NCBI GenBank assembly: GCA_964541695.1
Contig: CAZIRB010000087.1
Coordinates: 1 to 9,446, forward strand
DNA: 9,446 nt
Reading direction: 5' to 3'
DNA from: CAZKGE01 sp964541695
Lineage (GTDB): Bacteria > Bacillota > Clostridia > Christensenellales > CAG-138
In this document: positions 1-6,468 of the stretch, one piece after another
Layout of the letters: every line of letters begins with the position of its first letter
Position numbering within the stretch: the first letter of the stretch is position 1
Notes under the pieces: model-generated
The model's database searches: none
Told to the model about the DNA's origin: nothing
What the model saw: the letters and a program-made list of their open reading frames with translations, nothing else
Translations under genes and position numbers: made by a program

Positions 1-413
1 AAGGAAACGCGGAGCATGCGTGGCTTCGCGACATCAAACGGCAAAATACTTGACGGGAGCCGGCGCCCCATGGCACTATGGGAATATCAAGATTGCGGGC
101 GAACGGGCCGCGCATGTCGGCCCCGACGCAGGCGTTTATCCATGTGCGCAAGCCTACCTCGCAACCCGCGCGGGAACAAACGCGTGCATCCGGTTTTACC
201 GCCACCCCTCCCGATTCCGTCTTCGCAGCGTTCAGCGTCCCGGCCCGCGTCGGCCGGACTTTCCCGGACAAACCGCTGCCGCACCGCCCGATTCCGCTTT
301 TGCGGTTTTCAGTGCTTCGGCCCGCGTTGGCCGGGCTTTCCCGGACAAACCGCCGTTTTCATCCTCCTCCACCGGCTTACCCAACCCAAACCAGACGATA
401 CGGGGGCAAACCA
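1..413. other. upstream region without a convincing gene
   Basis: All three forward frames and the reverse strand stay open over parts of this stretch, but none gives a recognisable protein, a good ribosome binding site or a plausible N-terminus. The long open frames are typical of GC-rich DNA. The second half holds an imperfect tandem repeat (separate entry). A small hairpin can form from GGGCCG at 105-110 and CGGCCC at 118-123. The promoter of the following operon probably lies in or before this stretch, but I cannot place it with confidence. Confidence 0.5.
211..353. repeat. two imperfect 66-bp direct repeats, 77-bp period
   Basis: Positions 211-276 and 288-353 align without gaps over 66 bases with 12 mismatches by eye. 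Both start with CCGATTCCG and end with TTTCCCGGACAAACCGC, and both contain the block CGGCCCGCGT. The second copy can form a short GC hairpin (GCCCG 320-324 with CGGGC 332-336) followed by TTT. The repeats lie about 60 bp upstream of the GTG start of the iron-sulfur operon. Whether they are a dispersed intergenic element or a local duplication cannot be told from one window. Confidence 0.7.
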
Positions 414-725
414 GTGCGAATCATCAACCATCCAATCCTGCCGGATGATCCGCCGCCGGACACAACGATCTTTTTCGACGGGCGGGAAATTCCCGCAAAG
501 GCCGGCGAGCCGATCGCGGCGGCGTTGCTGGCCGCGGGCGTGCGCGTGTTCCGCAGGACGGTCAAGCGCGGCTATCCGCGCGGCGTATTCTGCGGTATCG
601 GCCGCTGCACGGACTGCGTCATGATCGTAAACGGCAAAGCCAACGTCCGCACGTGCACTACCCCGGTCGAGCCGGGCATGCGCGTGGAGACGCAGCACGG
701 GCTGGGGAAGCGGGAGGACGCGTGA
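414..725 (+). CDS. (2Fe-2S)-binding protein, HcnA/opine-oxidase small-subunit type
   Basis: A 103-residue plant-type ferredoxin-fold protein. Cluster cysteines are visible as C60-x4-C65-x2-C68-x12-C81 (context FCGIGRCTDC and RTC), the usual [2Fe-2S] spacing. The family forms the small electron-transfer subunit of FAD-dependent dehydrogenases such as hydrogen cyanide synthase (HcnA), opine oxidases and D-hydroxyproline dehydrogenase. The GTG at 414 is chosen because the protein then begins (M)RIINHPIL, which matches the usual N-terminus of the family; the open frame upstream runs through repeat DNA. The ribosome binding site is weak (a GGGGG run near 402-406). Its TGA overlaps the ATG of the next gene by one base, so the two are translationally linked. 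The family is clear; the complex's substrate is inferred only as an amino or imino acid. Confidence 0.87.
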   Translation: MRIINHPILPDDPPPDTTIFFDGREIPAKAGEPIAAALLAAGVRVFRRTVKRGYPRGVFCGIGRCTDCVMIVNGKANVRTCTTPVEPGMRVETQHGLGKREDA

Positions 726-1867
726 TGAGCGTGGCAAAATCGCAGCTTGTGGTCGTCGGGGCGGGCCCGGCGGGGCTTGCGGCGTCGATCGAGGCGGCCG
801 GGGCCGGCGTCAATGTCGCGTTGCTCGACGAGAACGACCGGCCGGGCGGCCAGCTGTTCAAGCAGATTCACAAATTCTTCGGCTCGCACGAGCACCGCGC
901 GGGCGTGCGCGGCTACGCGATCGGGACGCAGCTTCTGGCCGAAACGGCCGAACTTGGCGTCAAGGTTTTGCTCGGCGCGGCCGTATACGGCCTGTTCGCG
1001 CGCCCGGACGGTATTCTGGTCAGCTACATGCAGAACGGCCGCGAGCGCGGCGTTCTCGCGGAACGCGTCATATTGGCGACGGGCGCGGCGGAGAACGCGC
1101 TGACGTTCCCCGGCGGCACGCTGCCGGGCGTGATGGGCGCGGGCTGCGCGCAGACCATGATCAACGTCAACCGCGTATTGCCGGGGAAACGGGTCGTCAT
1201 GGTCGGCTCGGGCAACGTCGGCCTGATCGTGTCGTACCAGTTGCTGCAGGCGGGTGCGGACGTAACGGCGCTCGTGGAAGCGGCGCCGTCCATCGGCGGC
1301 TACGGCGTGCACGCGGCCAAGATCAGCCGCGCGGGCGTGCCGTTTTTGGTCGGACACACGGTCAAGCGCGCGATCGGGACGGAGCAGGTCGAGGCGGCGG
1401 AGGTCGTCGCGCTCGACGAGAATTTCGTCCCGGTCGCGGGAACGGAGCGGACGATCCCCTGCGACACGATCTGCATCGCGGTGGGGCTGACGCCGCTGAC
1501 GGAGCTGGCGTGGATGGCGGGCTGCGCGTTCGATTATTTGCCGGCGCTCGGCGGACACGTCCCGCTGCACGACGCGAACATGGAGACGAGCGTGCCCGGG
1601 CTGTACGTGGCCGGCGACATTGCCGGCGCGGAGGAGGCCAGCACCGCGATGGAGGAAGGGCGCCTGGCCGGCATCGCCGCTGCGGAGAGCCTTGGCAAGT
1701 ACGGCGCGGCGGAGGCCGCGGCGCATAAAAGCGCGGTCTGGGCGCGCATGCGCGCGCTGCGCACGGGCCCCTTCGGGCAAAAGCGGCAGGACGCGAAGCT
1801 ATTGCTGCTCGAGCGGGCGGCGGCCTGTCAAGCGGCACAGGCGACGGAAACGGAGGCGGCGCAATGA
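725..1867 (+). CDS. NAD(P)/FAD-dependent oxidoreductase, HcnB-like without its BFD domain
   Basis: A 380-residue pyridine nucleotide-disulfide oxidoreductase fold protein. The FAD-binding Rossmann motif is VVGAGPAG (about residues 10-17), with RPGGQ at 39-43. A second nucleotide-binding motif, VGSGNVG, lies at about 160-166. The FAD-contacting GLYVAGD motif is at about 292-298. This is the catalytic or electron-transfer subunit known as HcnB, OoxA or the alpha subunit in amino-acid-type dehydrogenases. Those homologues usually carry a C-terminal BFD-like [2Fe-2S] domain; here the protein ends in an alanine-rich tail and the BFD module is a separate gene at 2209. The ATG at 725 is preferred over an in-frame ATG at 653 because the flavin motif then sits close to the N-terminus and the start overlaps the upstream stop. 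It ends in an ATGA overlap with the next gene. Likely cytoplasmic; no signal peptide or membrane segment is seen. Confidence 0.88.
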   Translation: MSVAKSQLVVVGAGPAGLAASIEAAGAGVNVALLDENDRPGGQLFKQIHKFFGSHEHRAGVRGYAIGTQLLAETAELGVKVLLGAAVYGLFARPDGILVSYMQNGRERGVLAERVILATGAAENALTFPGGTLPGVMGAGCAQTMINVNRVLPGKRVVMVGSGNVGLIVSYQLLQAGADVTALVEAAPSIGGYGVHAAKISRAGVPFLVGHTVKRAIGTEQVEAAEVVALDENFVPVAGTERTIPCDTICIAVGLTPLTELAWMAGCAFDYLPALGGHVPLHDANMETSVPGLYVAGDIAGAEEASTAMEEGRLAGIAAAESLGKYGAAEAAAHKSAVWARMRALRTGPFGQKRQDAKLLLLERAAACQAAQATETEAAQ

Positions 1868-2208
1868 GCCAGGACGGCATGCAGGGCGGGCGCGTCAAAA
1901 CGGGCCTGCGGTACACGGGCTATCCGTCCGCGGAGGAGCTTGCCGCCATACCCGGCGTGCCGGACAAGGCGCGCCTGGAGAAGGGCCCCGTTGCCGTGAT
2001 CGAGTGCGCGCAGGAGATCCCCTGCAACCCCTGCGAGCCGGCCTGCCCGTTCGGCGCGATCCGCGTCGGCCAGCCCATNNNNNNNNNNNNNNNNNNNNNN
2101 NNNNNNNNNNNNNNNNNNNNNNNNNNNNNNNNNNNNNNNNNNNNNNNNNNNNNNNNNNNNNNNNNNNNNNNNNNNNNNCGGAGCATATGCGGAAAGGGGC
2201 GCGCATAG
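1864..2208 (+). CDS. 4Fe-4S ferredoxin-like subunit, interrupted by an assembly gap
   Basis: The first 71 residues are readable. They contain an iron-sulfur signature, C48 then C54-x2-C57-x3-C61-P (context IPCNPCEPACP followed by FGAI), as in 4Fe-4S dicluster ferredoxins. A second cluster motif, expected for the family, would lie in the unread part. A GGAGG at 1852-1856 precedes the ATG, which overlaps the previous stop as ATGA. Positions 2079-2178 are N. After the gap one frame reads a few residues (RSICGKGRA) to a TAG at 2206-2208 that abuts the next ATG; I take this as the probable end. Because 100 N's is a standard placeholder, the true gap length, protein length and frame are unknown. 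It probably links the flavoprotein complex to a ferredoxin pool (inference). Confidence 0.7.
   Translation: MSQDGMQGGRVKTGLRYTGYPSAEELAAIPGVPDKARLEKGPVAVIECAQEIPCNPCEPACPFGAIRVGQPXXXXXXXXXXXXXXXXXXXXXXXXXXXXXXXXXXRSICGKGRA
2079..2178. other. assembly gap (100 N)
   Basis: Exactly 100 ambiguous bases, the conventional size for a scaffold gap of unknown length. It falls inside the ferredoxin-like gene, so that gene's middle and its reading frame across the gap cannot be read. Continuity of the five-gene operon across this point depends on scaffolding, although the protein families on both sides belong together. Confidence 0.99.
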
Positions 2209-2511
2209 ATGGAGGAGCGGCTATGCGCCTGCCGCGCGCAGGACGAAACGTTTATCTGCCGCTGCGAGGAGGTCACGCGCGAGGAGGTCCTTTCGGCGAT
2301 CGGGGACGGCGCAACCACCGTGACGGGCGTCAAGGTGCGCACGCACGCGGGCATGGGCCTGTGCCAGGGCCGCACGTGCCGGAGGCTCGTCAGCCAGCTG
2401 CTTGCCCAGCACGGCGCGGGCGCGATGGCCGACATCCTGCCGCCCACGAGCCGCCCGCCGGTGCGCACGGCGCGTGTGGCGGAGTTCCTCTTTGAGGAGG
2501 ACGACGAATGA
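2209..2511 (+). CDS. BFD-like (2Fe-2S)-binding protein, detached HcnB C-terminal module
   Basis: A 100-residue protein with the bacterioferritin-associated ferredoxin (BFD) pattern: C17-x-C19 (ICRCEEV) and C52-x4-C57 (GLCQGRTC), separated by about 32 residues. An additional CxC at 6-8 is not part of the usual motif. In HcnB and opine oxidase large subunits this domain is fused to the C-terminus of the FAD/NAD protein; here it stands alone two genes later. The C-terminus (PPTSRPPVR then a run of acidic residues) also matches what follows the BFD domain in fused relatives. GGAAAGGGG at 2191-2199 is a good ribosome binding site. The ATG directly follows a TAG, and the gene ends in an ATGA overlap with the dehydrogenase gene. 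Role: electron relay in the complex (family knowledge plus context). Confidence 0.85.
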   Translation: MEERLCACRAQDETFICRCEEVTREEVLSAIGDGATTVTGVKVRTHAGMGLCQGRTCRRLVSQLLAQHGAGAMADILPPTSRPPVRTARVAEFLFEEDDE

Positions 2512-3683
2512 GCCGGACTACGGACGTTTGCATCATCGGCGGCGGCGTGATCGGCGCCTCCGCGGCGTACCGGCTCGCAAAGGCGAAAAAGCGCGTCGTC
2601 GTGTGCGAAAAGGACGACTACGCCGCGGGCGCGAGCGGTTCCTGCGACCAGATGGTGATCCTGCAGTCGAAAAAGCCCGGATTAAGCCTCAGGCTCGCGC
2701 TCGACAGCGCGTGCATGTTCGGCACGCTTTCGGATGAGCTCGGCTGCGAGATCGAGTATGTTAAAAGCGGCGGCATGGTGGCGATCGAGACCGAGGCGGA
2801 GCTTGCCGCCATGACCGACTTTGCTTCGCAGCAGCGCGCCGCCGGCCTTGACGTAGAAATACTCGATAGTAAGGAGGCGGCAAAGCTGCAGCCGGGGCTT
2901 TCGCCGCATCTTCTTGGCTGCGCGTTCAGCCCCGCGGATGGGCACGTCAATCCGTTTGCGCTCAATCTGGGCTTCGGCCGCGCGGCGGCCAAACTCGGCG
3001 CCGACATCCGGCTTCACACGGAGGTTACCGGCTTCCATATCGAGGGCGGGCGCGTAAAGGGCGTTGCCACAAACCGCGGCGACGTGTGGGCGGACACGGT
3101 CGTTCTTGCGGCGGGCGCGTACAGCCCGCTCGTCGGGCGATTGGCCGGGATTAATATCCCGATCCGGCCGCGGCGCGGGCAGATCGCCGTCAGCGAGCCC
3201 GTGGAGCCGCTCGTGCGCTTTCCGATGCTGTCGGCGCAGTACATCGTGGCCAAGCACCATCCGGAGGCGCTCGACAGAGCCGACAGCCGCGCCGTCCGGC
3301 TCGGCGTGGGCCTGGCCCTGACGCAGGGAAAGCGCGGCGAGGTGCTCATCGGCTCCACGCGCGAGTTTGCAGGCTACGACAGGCGCAACACGCGCGAGGG
3401 CGTCCGCGAGCTGCTCAAGAACGCCGCGCGGCTGCTGCCGGGGCTGGCCGACCTCCAAATCATCCGCTTTATGGCGGGCCTTCGGCCGTACGTGCCGGAC
3501 GGGCTGCCGCTCGTCGGCTATGTCGGCGGCCTGCCGGGGTTGTTTCTGGCCTGCGGGCACGAGGGCGACGGGCTGGCGCTGTCCTGCGTTACGGGCAGGA
3601 TCGTGCAGGAGCTGATCACCGACGGTCGGGCCTATACCGACGTCGCCGGGCTCGATCCCAACCGGTTCGCGCTGCTTGGCTAA
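2508..3683 (+). CDS. DAO-family FAD-dependent dehydrogenase, HcnC/opine oxidase-like catalytic subunit
   Basis: A 391-residue D-amino-acid-oxidase-family flavoprotein. The N-terminal dinucleotide motif is IIGGGVIGAS (G11, G13, G16). A mid-protein VVLAAGAYSP and the C-terminal FAD contact GHEGDGLALS (about residues 350-359) are both present, preceded by LRPYVPDGLPLVG, which is typical of glycine oxidase, sarcosine and proline dehydrogenase-like enzymes. Length is normal for HcnC, OoxB or the beta subunit. It probably oxidises the C-N bond of a small secondary amine or amino acid, passing electrons to the upstream Fe-S and FAD/NAD partners rather than to oxygen. The substrate cannot be read from the sequence; candidates are D-hydroxyproline, proline, sarcosine, glycine or an opine. 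The ATG overlaps the previous stop (ATGA) and GAGGAGG lies just upstream. It is the last gene of the operon. Confidence 0.88.
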   Translation: MSRTTDVCIIGGGVIGASAAYRLAKAKKRVVVCEKDDYAAGASGSCDQMVILQSKKPGLSLRLALDSACMFGTLSDELGCEIEYVKSGGMVAIETEAELAAMTDFASQQRAAGLDVEILDSKEAAKLQPGLSPHLLGCAFSPADGHVNPFALNLGFGRAAAKLGADIRLHTEVTGFHIEGGRVKGVATNRGDVWADTVVLAAGAYSPLVGRLAGINIPIRPRRGQIAVSEPVEPLVRFPMLSAQYIVAKHHPEALDRADSRAVRLGVGLALTQGKRGEVLIGSTREFAGYDRRNTREGVRELLKNAARLLPGLADLQIIRFMAGLRPYVPDGLPLVGYVGGLPGLFLACGHEGDGLALSCVTGRIVQELITDGRAYTDVAGLDPNRFALLG

Positions 3684-3783
3684 GCGGATCCGCCGCGCAA
3701 AAACGCGGACGCGCCGCGCCGGCGGAGCGAAAAACCCGTCGGAATAGAGGATAACTTCGCGGATTTCTGTCCGTGGGATCATT

Positions 3784-3813
3784 GACGCGGTCCGGCGTTC
3801 GTACGGACGCGTC
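3784..3813. other. 10-bp hairpin in intergenic region
   Basis: GACGC (3784-3788) and GTCCG (3790-3794) can pair with CGGAC (3804-3808) and GCGTC (3809-3813), with one bulged G and a 9-base loop. No T-run follows, so it is not a standard terminator. It lies between the dehydrogenase operon and the small-protein gene. A weaker stem, CCGCG 3693-3697 with CGCGG 3704-3708, follows the operon stop. Function unknown. Confidence 0.35.
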
Positions 3814-3852
3814 GCATCGGTATCCCGCCGGCGCAAGAGCGCAATGTCCGCG

Positions 3853-3882
3853 TTGGCGCGCCGCCCGCATACTTTGTATACC
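3853..3882 (+). promoter_or_regulatory. possible weak promoter of the 61-residue gene
   Basis: TTGGCG at 3853-3858 and TATACC at 3877-3882 are separated by 18 bases; each matches about four of six sigma-A consensus positions. It lies about 30 bp before the start codon in a locally AT-richer patch. Judged by eye only. Confidence 0.25.
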
Positions 3883-3913
3883 CGCCGGCGAATACTGAAC
3901 CCGAGGTGATACG

Positions 3914-4099
3914 ATGAAAAATTACGCAAACGGCCCGGAGATTCCGCTCGGGCTGGGAATGGCCCTCGCGCAGAACCGGGCGGCGATGAACCGGTTCGCC
4001 GCGCTGCCGGCGGCCGAGCAGCAGGCGTTCATCGAGCGTACGCACGGCATCTGCTCCAAGGAGGAGATGCAATCGTTCGTGCAATCTCTCCTGCCCTGA
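3914..4099 (+). CDS. small conserved-looking protein, 61 residues, unknown function
   Basis: A 61-residue soluble protein. It starts MKNYANGPEIPLGLGMALAQ, followed by a predicted helical segment (ALPAAEQQAFIERTH, about 35-49) and ends EEMQSFVQSLLP. A strong ribosome binding site, GAGGTGA at 3903-3909, lies five bases from the ATG. I recall similar short proteins, with the NGPEIPLGLGMALAQN-like start and the Q-rich helix, as uncharacterised proteins in Clostridia; this is memory and not a search result. No cysteine cluster, membrane segment or signal peptide is seen; one cysteine is at position 47 or nearby. It is monocistronic, flanked by a possible promoter and a hairpin. I assign no function. 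Confidence 0.75.
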   Translation: MKNYANGPEIPLGLGMALAQNRAAMNRFAALPAAEQQAFIERTHGICSKEEMQSFVQSLLP

Positions 4100-4136
4100 A
4101 AAAGCGCCGGTAAACCGAATACCCTCCTGTGCGCGT

Positions 4137-4180
4137 GCGCTCCTCCGTCGGCGAAAACCCTGGGGGAGCGCGGCGCATTT
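4137..4180 (+). terminator. hairpin, probable weak rho-independent terminator after the small gene
   Basis: GCGCTCC at 4137-4143 pairs perfectly with GGAGCGC at 4165-4171, and the stem extends inward by about three or four further pairs including G-U. A TTTT at 4177-4180 follows after five or six bases. The T-run is short and offset, so efficiency is uncertain. It separates the small gene from the promoter of the SDR genes. Confidence 0.42.
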
Positions 4181-4200
4181 TGGGGGATGCCGCTGCGCTC

Positions 4201-4229
4201 TTGAATGTCCGGGCCGTATGGATTACAAT
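4201..4229 (+). promoter_or_regulatory. sigma-A-type promoter for the SDR gene pair
   Basis: TTGAAT at 4201-4206 and TACAAT at 4224-4229 have 17-base spacing; the -10 matches five of six and the -35 four of six consensus positions. Transcription would begin near 4236, downstream of the ATG at 4205. This supports the later ATG at 4265 as the real start of the next gene. Confidence 0.6.
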
Positions 4230-4264
4230 ACAATCAATCGATCTTGGGCCGACGGCAGGTGTGC

Positions 4265-5311
4265 ATGAAGGAAGAAGCAGGCGCCCCCGGAGCTCCCGGC
4301 GGCAAGCCGGCGCGGTACCTCATCACGGGCGTATACGGGTTCATCGGCCGCGAGATCGCGGTCCAGCTCTGCGCGAAGGGGTACGCCGTGCGCGGGCTCG
4401 CGCCGCGCAAAAAAACGGGCGTGCCGATGCCCGACGGCCTCGAGCTCGTCACGGGCGACGTGCTCGACCCTGCCTCGCTCGACGCGCTGTTTAACGGGAT
4501 CGACCCGCGCTCCGCGGTGCTGATCCACGCGGCGGCGCTGATCTCCGTGCGCCGGCGCAACGAGCTTTGCGAGCGCGTCAATTTTATCGGCGCGGAGAAC
4601 GTGCTTGCCGCGTGTAAGAAGCGCGGCGTGCGGCTGATCCATTTTTCGAGCGTGGACGCGCTGCCCATGGGTGCGGACGGCGCGGCGGATTCCGAGCCGC
4701 GGGCGTTCTTCCCGGAACGGCTCCCGACCGCGTACGGGCGCTCCAAGGCGGCCGCGGCGCAGCGCGTGCTCGACGAAGCGCGCGAGGGGCTGGACTGCGC
4801 GGTGCTGCTGCCCTCGGCCGTGATCGGCCCGGGCGATTACCGCCGCGGTTTCGTGACGAAGCTGCTCGAGCTGTATTTAAAGCTCCTGCTGCCGCTCGGC
4901 GTCGCGGGCGGGTACGAGTTTGTCGACGTGCGGGACGTTGCGCGTGCGGCCATCGCGGCGTCGCAGCGCCCCGGCCGCGGCGAGTGCTATATTTTGAGCA
5001 ACCGGTACGCGGACATGACCGAGGTGCTCGACGCGCTCGCGGCGGTTGCCGGCAAAAAGCCCGGCCGCCGCCTCGTGCTGCCGCTGTGGTCGCTGGTTCC
5101 GTTCGTGCCGCTGCTCTCGGCCGCCTGCCGGCTCCTCGGCAAGGAGCCGCCGCTGACCGTCGAGGCGCTGCGGCTCATGGCCGCGCACCCCGCGTACCGC
5201 TGCGACCGGGCGGCGCGCGAGCTCGATTTCAACCCGCGGCCGCTTGCGGAGACGCTGGCGGACACCGCGGCGTTCATTCTGGAACAGCGCGGCGGCGGAA
5301 AGACCGCCTGA
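4265..5311 (+). CDS. NAD-dependent epimerase/dehydratase family protein (extended SDR)
   Basis: A 348-residue extended short-chain dehydrogenase/reductase. The cofactor motif TGVYGFIG is at about 21-28, an acidic GDVLD at 64-68 follows, HAAA at 88-91 marks the cofactor-binding strand, and the catalytic set is S128/S129 (FSSVDAL) with Y157-x3-K161 (YGRSK). A hydrophobic stretch at about 270-291 followed by an ELDFNPRPLAETLADT-type end resembles 3-beta-hydroxysteroid dehydrogenase and dihydroflavonol 4-reductase-like members. The substrate is unknown; a nucleotide sugar, steroid-like or other ketone/alcohol is possible. An in-frame ATG at 4205 would add 20 atypical residues and lies upstream of the likely transcript start, so 4265 is chosen. 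The AGGTG at 4257-4261 is only three bases from the ATG, which is short. A second SDR follows after 82 bp. Confidence 0.85.
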   Translation: MKEEAGAPGAPGGKPARYLITGVYGFIGREIAVQLCAKGYAVRGLAPRKKTGVPMPDGLELVTGDVLDPASLDALFNGIDPRSAVLIHAAALISVRRRNELCERVNFIGAENVLAACKKRGVRLIHFSSVDALPMGADGAADSEPRAFFPERLPTAYGRSKAAAAQRVLDEAREGLDCAVLLPSAVIGPGDYRRGFVTKLLELYLKLLLPLGVAGGYEFVDVRDVARAAIAASQRPGRGECYILSNRYADMTEVLDALAAVAGKKPGRRLVLPLWSLVPFVPLLSAACRLLGKEPPLTVEALRLMAAHPAYRCDRAARELDFNPRPLAETLADTAAFILEQRGGGKTA

Positions 5312-5393
5312 CGCGGCGCGCCGCGGCCGAAAGGGGCCGCGCGGACAGACAGGACCGATCCGTTCAACAAGCAAGCGAAGGGGGAATCGGGCG

Positions 5394-6389
5394 ATGCGGA
5401 TCATGATCGTGGGGGGCACCGGCTTTTTGGGCTACTATACGGCGCTCGCCGCGCTTGGCCGCGGACACGCGGTGGGCTCGCTGTCGGTAGACGACGTGCC
5501 GCTTGCGGGTTGGTACCCGGAGGAGATCGACACGCGCTTCGGCGACGTGTTCAAGATGGGCGAGGACGAGCTTGTGGACGCGTTTTCCGGCTATGACGCG
5601 CTGGTCTACTCCGTGGGTCCGGACGACCGCGTCGTCCCGCCCGCGCCCGCGTACGCGTTCTTTCACGAGCGGCTGGTCGAGCGCTGCGCGCTGGTGTTCC
5701 ATGCCGCGCGGCGCGCCGGAATCAGGCGTGCGGTCGTGTACAACTCCTATTTTGCGACGTTCGACCGGCTGTACCCGGAGAAACGGCTTGCCGAAACCCA
5801 CCCGTACATCCGCTGCCGCGTTGAGCAGGCCGAGCGCGTCATCGCCGAGGGCGCGGGCGGGATGGACGTGATGGTGCTCGAGCTGCCCTATATATTCGGC
5901 TCCATGCCGAACCGCACGCCGATCTGGAAGGACGTGTTCATCGAGCGGTTCTTCCGCGCGCCGGCGATCTTCTTCCCCAGGGGCGGCACGACGATGATCC
6001 ACGTGCGCGGCGTCGGCGAGGCGGGCGTCGGCGCGCTGGAGCGCGGCGAGCACGGCCGGCGGTACCCGATCGGCGACGAGAACCACAACTACCGCGCGAT
6101 GCTTGTATGGATGCAGGAGGGGCTCGGCATCGGTAAGCCCATCGTGCAGCTGCCCGGCTGGCTCTGCGCGCTCGGCGCGGCCCAGATCGCGCGCAGCGAG
6201 GCAAAGCAGGGCAAGCAGTCCGGCCTCGATATGAAGCGGCTTATGCTGGACATCATGAACGAGGAGCTCTACATCCCCGCACACACGGTGGACGAGGTGG
6301 CGGCGGAACTGGGCTACAGCCGCGGCGGCGTGCGCGAGGGCATCATCGAGACGATGCACGCGTGCTATCCGGAGGGGTTTACGCGGTAG
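5394..6389 (+). CDS. NAD-dependent epimerase/dehydratase family protein (atypical SDR)
   Basis: A 331-residue SDR. The Rossmann motif is VGGTGFLG at about 6-13, and VGPDDRV lies near 74-80. The active-site region reads YNSYF (S118) and then PYIRCRVEQAE, so the expected YxxxK is Y138-x3-R142: the catalytic lysine is replaced by arginine. ELPYIFGSMPNRTP at about 163-176 is typical of extended SDR substrate regions. The ATG at 5394 has a good ribosome binding site, GAAGGGGGAA, seven bases upstream; an internal ATG at 5403 is less well placed. It is probably co-transcribed with the SDR at 4265, since only an 82-bp spacer with a 7-bp hairpin (5322-5328 with 5335-5341, no T-run) separates them. It may be a reductase with altered chemistry or an NAD(P)-binding non-catalytic protein. 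Substrate unknown. Confidence 0.83.
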   Translation: MRIMIVGGTGFLGYYTALAALGRGHAVGSLSVDDVPLAGWYPEEIDTRFGDVFKMGEDELVDAFSGYDALVYSVGPDDRVVPPAPAYAFFHERLVERCALVFHAARRAGIRRAVVYNSYFATFDRLYPEKRLAETHPYIRCRVEQAERVIAEGAGGMDVMVLELPYIFGSMPNRTPIWKDVFIERFFRAPAIFFPRGGTTMIHVRGVGEAGVGALERGEHGRRYPIGDENHNYRAMLVWMQEGLGIGKPIVQLPGWLCALGAAQIARSEAKQGKQSGLDMKRLMLDIMNEELYIPAHTVDEVAAELGYSRGGVREGIIETMHACYPEGFTR

Positions 6390-6420
6390 CGCGCCGCCGG
6401 CGCGGCAGGAAGACGGGAAG

Positions 6421-6468
6421 CGACCGCGGCGGCAAAAAACCGTGCGGTCGGCGCCTGATTTTCTTTTT
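6421..6468 (+). terminator. possible terminator after the SDR pair
   Basis: CGACCGC at 6421-6427 pairs with GCGGTCG at 6444-6450 (7 bp, 16-base loop that can pair further), followed after eight bases by a T-rich tract, TTTTCTTTTT, at 6459-6468. The T-tract also belongs to the first repeat unit. A second GC hairpin (CGCGCC 6390-6395 with GGCGCG 6399-6404) directly follows the stop codon but lacks a T-run. Confidence 0.35.

Noticed and set aside
50..79. TTGACG at 50-55 with CACTAT at 74-79 as the operon promoter
   Set aside because: The -10 matches only about half the consensus and the site is more than 330 bp from the first gene.
16..624. Overlapping forward open frames before and across the first iron-sulfur gene (16-624 and 20-448)
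   Set aside because: They run through the direct repeats, have no ribosome binding site or recognisable domain, and overlap the clear [2Fe-2S] protein in another frame.
3748..3760. ATAACTTCG near 3751 as a lox-like recombination site
   Set aside because: Only a nine-base partial match, with no inverted partner at the right spacing and no recombinase gene.
2682..3929. Long reverse-strand open frames opposite the DAO gene, and similar ones at 572-1780 and 5364-6359
   Set aside because: Composition is arginine/alanine/proline-rich as expected for antisense of GC-rich genes, and the opposite strand encodes well-recognised proteins.
4205..4264. ATG at 4205 as the start of the first SDR
   Set aside because: It lies between the -35 and -10 boxes of a good promoter, and the added residues do not resemble the family N-terminus.
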